Shown here piece by piece: positions 61,340 through 64,000 of a stretch of 64,000 nucleotides of DNA (within the stretch, counting starts at the first letter, position 1; each line of letters starts with the position of its first letter). The translations under genes were made by a program, and so were the position numbers. The notes below the pieces were generated by a model. That model was not told the DNA's origin. It worked only from the letters and a program-made list of their open reading frames with translations, and searched no databases. This stretch comes from Lachnospiraceae bacterium UBA7093 (lineage in GTDB: Bacteria > Bacillota > Clostridia > Lachnospirales > Lachnospiraceae). Where the stretch lies: contig DKYT01000019.1 in the NCBI GenBank assembly GCA_002492465.1, positions 58,817-122,816 of the forward strand, read 5' to 3'.

Positions 61340-61879
61340 GTGGATTATATAGGGTTAAGTAAAGAAATTTCTTATGCTTTGCGTCATGCTCCATGGGAAT
61401 ATGAACTAGAAATGAATGAAGAAGGTTGGGTTCCAGTTGAACAGCTTTTAGATGCATTGCATAGGATCAAGAAATGGAGCAATATCTGTGAATCAGATTT
61501 GAATGAGATGATTGAAAAATCTGAGAAGAAACGCCATGAACTTGAAGATGGAAAAATCAGGGCATTTTATGGACATTCTATACCAATAAAGATTTTAAAA
61601 GAAGAAAAAATGCCACCGGATGTTTTGTACCATGGTACAGCAAGGCAATTTTTAGAATCAATTAAAGAAAATGGCTTATTACCCCAAAACAGGCAATATG
61701 TTCATTTATCACAAGATATTGAGACTGCCGAAAATGTGGGAAAGCGCCATGATCATAAGCCGTGCATATTAATCATTGATGCAAAAATGGCATGGAATGA
61801 TGGAATAAAATTTTACTTTGGCAATGAAAAAGTATGGTTGGCAAATACAATACCTAGTAGATACATCAGAAAAATGTAA
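61340..61879 (+). CDS. kptA: RNA 2'-phosphotransferase family protein (Tpt1/KptA)
   Basis: 179 residues. LSKEISYALRHAPWEYELEM and EEGWVPVEQLLDAL form the winged-helix N-terminal lobe. KKRHELEDGKIRAFYGHS, LYHGTARQFLESIKENGLL and YVHLSQDIETAENVGKRH are the NAD-binding catalytic lobe with the H-x2-T-type and R/H residues of the family. Tpt1/KptA enzymes move a 2'-phosphate from RNA to NAD; in bacteria their role is unclear. It starts with GTG at 61340 after AAAAGGAGAG. Its location inside an immunity array is unusual. Confidence 0.88.
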   Translation: MDYIGLSKEISYALRHAPWEYELEMNEEGWVPVEQLLDALHRIKKWSNICESDLNEMIEKSEKKRHELEDGKIRAFYGHSIPIKILKEEKMPPDVLYHGTARQFLESIKENGLLPQNRQYVHLSQDIETAENVGKRHDHKPCILIIDAKMAWNDGIKFYFGNEKVWLANTIPSRYIRKM

Positions 61880-62308
61880 TGATTTTGCGATATTTTTTGA
61901 CGATTTTCAAATTCTTATGGTATGATGGCACCCACCAGGGGTATAAGGGGGAGAAACATAATATCGGCGGTATTCCATAAACCTAAAAGGCAATGGAAGC
62001 AGTAATTGACTCACTATTAATATAAAAGAAGTTGAACTGGCGATATTTCTTCCCAAGTTAAACCAAAAGAAATATTGATGCATCTCCTGATACGGTATCC
62101 TATGTTTTAATATTGTCGTATTGTAAACCTTGCCCTTATTTATATAATATGCATACTGATATTTACATTAATAATAATAAGGTCAATAGAAGTACAACGG
62201 TTATGGGAATTTTATCCAATAAAGGGTTCATTAAAGATAGAAGAAGTATGAAAGAATCAAATGAAGCAATAGAGCTGCGTAAAAAATGCAAATCACAGGG
62301 GGATATTG
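61880..62308. other. Intergenic region with promoter and weak open frame
   Basis: Begins with the promoter at 61897-61926. The rest is AT-rich with no supported gene. A 76-codon frame at 62113-62343 lacks a ribosome site and overlaps the next gene; its last part (GILSNKGFIKDRRSMKES) may be a remnant. Confidence 0.4.
61897..61926 (+). promoter_or_regulatory. Candidate promoter for the downstream immunity-like genes
   Basis: TTGACG (61897-61902) and TATGAT (61921-61926) are separated by 18 bases, shortly after the 2'-phosphotransferase gene. Confidence 0.6.
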
Positions 62309-62644
62309 ATGGATGCGAAGCAACTAAATCAATTATTGATTAATAGATTTCCTGAATTAGAAAAGAAATATTATAAAGAAGTAAATTGGCAAGAAGGAGA
62401 TGAAACAGGAAGCCATATTGTATATGGTGATGTATTTGCTCCATATATAGAAGAAAATATTGCTGTAAACAATCAAGAGAAATTGAAAAAGATATTCAAT
62501 TTTATTGAAGAAGTTTTATTAAAAAAAGATGGGTATGCGGAAGAAGTTATTATGTTTAGTGTATTGGAAAGATTATTATGTAATAGGCAAAACTGTAGAA
62601 AATATTTTGGAGAATGCACAGAAAAAATCATTATAAGTATGTAA
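62309..62644 (+). CDS. Small immunity-like protein (DUF7674-like)
   Basis: 111 residues: MDAKQLNQLLINRFPELE at the start, then GDETGSHIVYGDVFAPYIEE and KIFNFIEEVLLKKDGYAEEV, an acidic helical protein. The pattern resembles DUF7674-type small proteins seen in toxin-immunity clusters, but I am not certain of the family. CAGGGGGATATTG precedes the ATG at 62309. No membrane segment. Confidence 0.6.
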   Translation: MDAKQLNQLLINRFPELEKKYYKEVNWQEGDETGSHIVYGDVFAPYIEENIAVNNQEKLKKIFNFIEEVLLKKDGYAEEVIMFSVLERLLCNRQNCRKYFGECTEKIIISM

Positions 62645-62825
62645 TAATGAATAGTAGTAGAGAGAAGATTAAAAGGATGAATATGAAGTATCATTGTATT
62701 AGTAAGTATAAAGTATAGGGATGTTGCTACACGTTTAATAAAATATTGATACAGGTATTATTGAAGAATATATTGCTGATTCGATAGTGGTCAGTGATAT
62801 CTTCAACCGAGGTGGAGGAATACTT

Positions 62826-63041
62826 ATGGATAATAACACAGTTACAATTTTGAATGAAGAGTTTGAAAATGACAAAACTGGCGAAAAAGTACAGGGGATA
62901 ACCATAATTATGGATGGTAAACTAAAAGAAGTTGTAGATTTATTAATGAAAAACAACCCAAATTATAAAAACTATACAGAGGTTGTCAGAGATGCATTTT
63001 TTAGAGGCATTAATACAATGATTATGGAGCAAAAAAGATAA
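62826..63041 (+). CDS. Small ribbon-helix-helix-like protein
   Basis: 71 residues. A strong GGTGGAGGA lies 5 bases before the ATG at 62826. An N-terminal beta-rich stretch (TVTILNEEFEN, VQGITIIMDG) is followed by a helix pair (NYKNYTEVVRDAFFRGINTMI) reminiscent of ribbon-helix-helix DNA-binding or antitoxin proteins. No toxin gene is recognisable beside it. Could be a transcription regulator of the array. Confidence 0.5.
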   Translation: MDNNTVTILNEEFENDKTGEKVQGITIIMDGKLKEVVDLLMKNNPNYKNYTEVVRDAFFRGINTMIMEQKR

Positions 63042-63069
63042 TATAAAGTTTTGTGACCATGAGTAAAAT

Positions 63070-63276
63070 TTGAATAGTTTAGGTGATGAACTAATTGAAG
63101 TAGAGAACTATATTTTGATGTTATATTACACCGTTGAAAAGAGCAATGACAATTTGAATTTGGTATGTGACTCTTATGAACCAAATGTAAGAATAAGAGA
63201 GCTGGATAAATATTGTATAGATGAGATAACTTTGAAAAACAAGGTAATTAAGCTTTATAAACAAATGCTTAAATGA
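63070..63276 (+). CDS. Small hypothetical protein
   Basis: An acidic 60-70-residue helical frame (LGDELIEVENYILM, then IDEITLKNKVIKLYKQML) beginning with a TTG codon at 63070 and lacking a convincing ribosome site. It could be a short gene coupled to the preceding one or the tail of a decayed gene. No family recognised. Confidence 0.3.
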   Translation: MNSLGDELIEVENYILMLYYTVEKSNDNLNLVCDSYEPNVRIRELDKYCIDEITLKNKVIKLYKQMLK

Positions 63277-63288
63277 TGCTATTTTCTT

Positions 63289-63337
63289 AAAACCATGCAA
63301 AATCATGCACTTAAAATGCTAGATTCCACGGTTTTTT
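63289..63337 (+). repeat. Sequence resembling the terminator at 29971-30020
   Basis: A 49-base stretch beginning AAAACC-A-TG-C-AAAATCA and ending ATTCCACGGTTTTTT aligns along its length with 29971-30020, sharing the last 14 bases. It can form an imperfect hairpin with a T-tract and may end transcription of the upstream small genes. It could alternatively mark the far end of an inserted segment. Confidence 0.4.
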
Positions 63338-63407
63338 ATGTTTACATACCGTGACGCACTCTAACGGGGTGAGAGTCAGACGTTCTGCAAGGAGGCATAA
63401 TATTAAT

Positions 63408-64000
63408 ATGACAGAAAAAAATCAATTGTGGTATCTAATTAACGGAGTATTGGATGGGGCATACGATATTAAGACGTTTTGTTCAGAATTTACAAAAATA
63501 TATGATTTAGAAGTAGCCTATGAGCAGCTGTCTGAGCAAGAGAATAATGCGTTTGGAGATTTGTGTGAAATGGCAGGAAGATTTTCAAATAACAAGGAGG
63601 AATTAAAAAATCCAAATATGTACTACTCTAAAGAAGATATTTTGGATAAAGCAAGATATGTAAAGCAGAAATTAGAGAATAAAAAGGAAATAAGGCTGAT
63701 GCTTGATTATGGATGTTACCCTATTTGGATATATGATGAAAATGGTAATTTTGTGGATAATAATTTGATAGATGAAATTGAAAAAGATGATGGGATGGTT
63801 GCTATGCTGGAGGAATTGCAGAAGGAATTTGATGCTTTATATTTGAATAATCAAGAGGAGTTTAAATATATTGGATTTCCTTCAGAAATGGACAAACAGA
63901 GATTTATAGCAAAAGTACAACGAATATATTGTGGCTTACGTGATCTTCTTGGAGGAAAATACACGGTAAAAAATATGGTTTATCCAAACCTTAATATTAT
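63408..64000 (+). CDS. Immunity-like protein, partial (runs off the window)
   Basis: An uninterrupted frame of 197 codons from ATG 63408, with AAGGAGG 12 bases upstream, continues past the window end. Two similar-sized parts are visible: residues 1-90 (LWYLINGVLDGAYDIKTFC, then FTKIYDLEVAYEQLSEQE), like ColD-type or related small immunity proteins, and a second part from about 95 (LDYGCYPIWIYDENGNFVDN, FIAKVQRIYCGLRDLLGG) common in toxin-immunity clusters. It may be a fused double immunity protein. The C-terminus is missing. Confidence 0.6.
   Translation, partial: MTEKNQLWYLINGVLDGAYDIKTFCSEFTKIYDLEVAYEQLSEQENNAFGDLCEMAGRFSNNKEELKNPNMYYSKEDILDKARYVKQKLENKKEIRLMLDYGCYPIWIYDENGNFVDNNLIDEIEKDDGMVAMLEELQKEFDALYLNNQEEFKYIGFPSEMDKQRFIAKVQRIYCGLRDLLGGKYTVKNMVYPNLNI

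Noticed and set aside
62113..62343. 76-codon plus-strand open frame before the DUF7674-like gene
   Set aside because: No ribosome site, and its end overlaps a better supported gene start; at most a remnant.

Overview
This window looks like chromosomal DNA of a gut-type Clostridia, most likely Lachnospiraceae (Bacillota). The evidence is strong AGGAGG-type ribosome binding sites with frequent GTG/TTG starts, short-tailed lipoprotein signal peptides, YesM/YesN-type sensor-regulator pairs, binding-protein ABC uptake operons for peptides, nucleosides and sugars, and tightly packed co-directional genes. No rRNA, tRNA or CRISPR array was seen.

Left part (1-30 kb), a nutrient-acquisition region. 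A peptide ABC transporter operon ends with an M20 peptidase/deacylase (12-6540). A second operon (6808-16001) joins a ribokinase-like kinase, a BMP-family nucleoside-type ABC importer, two tandem ADP-ribosylglycohydrolase-family proteins and a YczE/YitT-like membrane protein. It is followed by an unusual LacI-type repressor fused to a ribokinase domain (16123-18024). Nicotinate phosphoribosyltransferase and an Eis-like acetyltransferase lie on the minus strand. A YesM/YesN pair diverges from a sugar ABC importer plus a cytoplasmic GH32 fructosidase (24520-29153). The second permease of that importer carries a frameshift at a T-tract. A Fic protein with a class II inhibitory motif closes the region.

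Middle (30-33.5 kb), the most unusual part. A tyrosine recombinase gene lies between two 25-bp palindromic sites that are perfect inverted copies of each other, with TGGTCA-type repeats just inside them. It is followed by a TnpB-family protein in which all three RuvC catalytic acidic positions appear to be replaced while the zinc ribbon is intact. No TnpA or IS ends were seen. About 410 bases of highly structured non-coding sequence follow it. This is the layout expected of an exapted, nuclease-dead, RNA-guided TnpB (TldR-like) regulator, here next to a surface locus.

Right-middle (33.5-57.6 kb), a surface glycan/glycoprotein locus. It has a CDP-glycerol glycerophosphotransferase-like protein, a membrane-anchored protein and a secreted surface protein. 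About 17 modifying enzymes follow: GT2 and GT32 glycosyltransferases, NodB and PIG-L deacetylases, methyltransferases, a pyruvyltransferase with an FrhB-like iron-sulfur partner, a Stealth phosphotransferase, SGNH and FemAB-like acyl-transfer enzymes. A second secreted paralogue and an Rpe / TarI-like / TarJ-like CDP-pentitol module end it. Eleven of these proteins carry the same small Rossmann-like module (I/V-x-YG-x-G type) at the N- or C-terminus or alone. No flippase, polymerase or lipid-priming transferase is visible, so I infer modification in the cytoplasm, possibly of the two secreted proteins.

Right end (57.6-64 kb), AT-rich: a solitary membrane chemoreceptor, then an array of immunity-like genes (Imm70, Imm33/DUF2185, a KptA/Tpt1-type RNA 2'-phosphotransferase, a DUF7674-like protein, a small ribbon-helix-helix-like protein and a partial gene running off the window). 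Degenerate fragments lie between them, one resembling the end of a polymorphic toxin.
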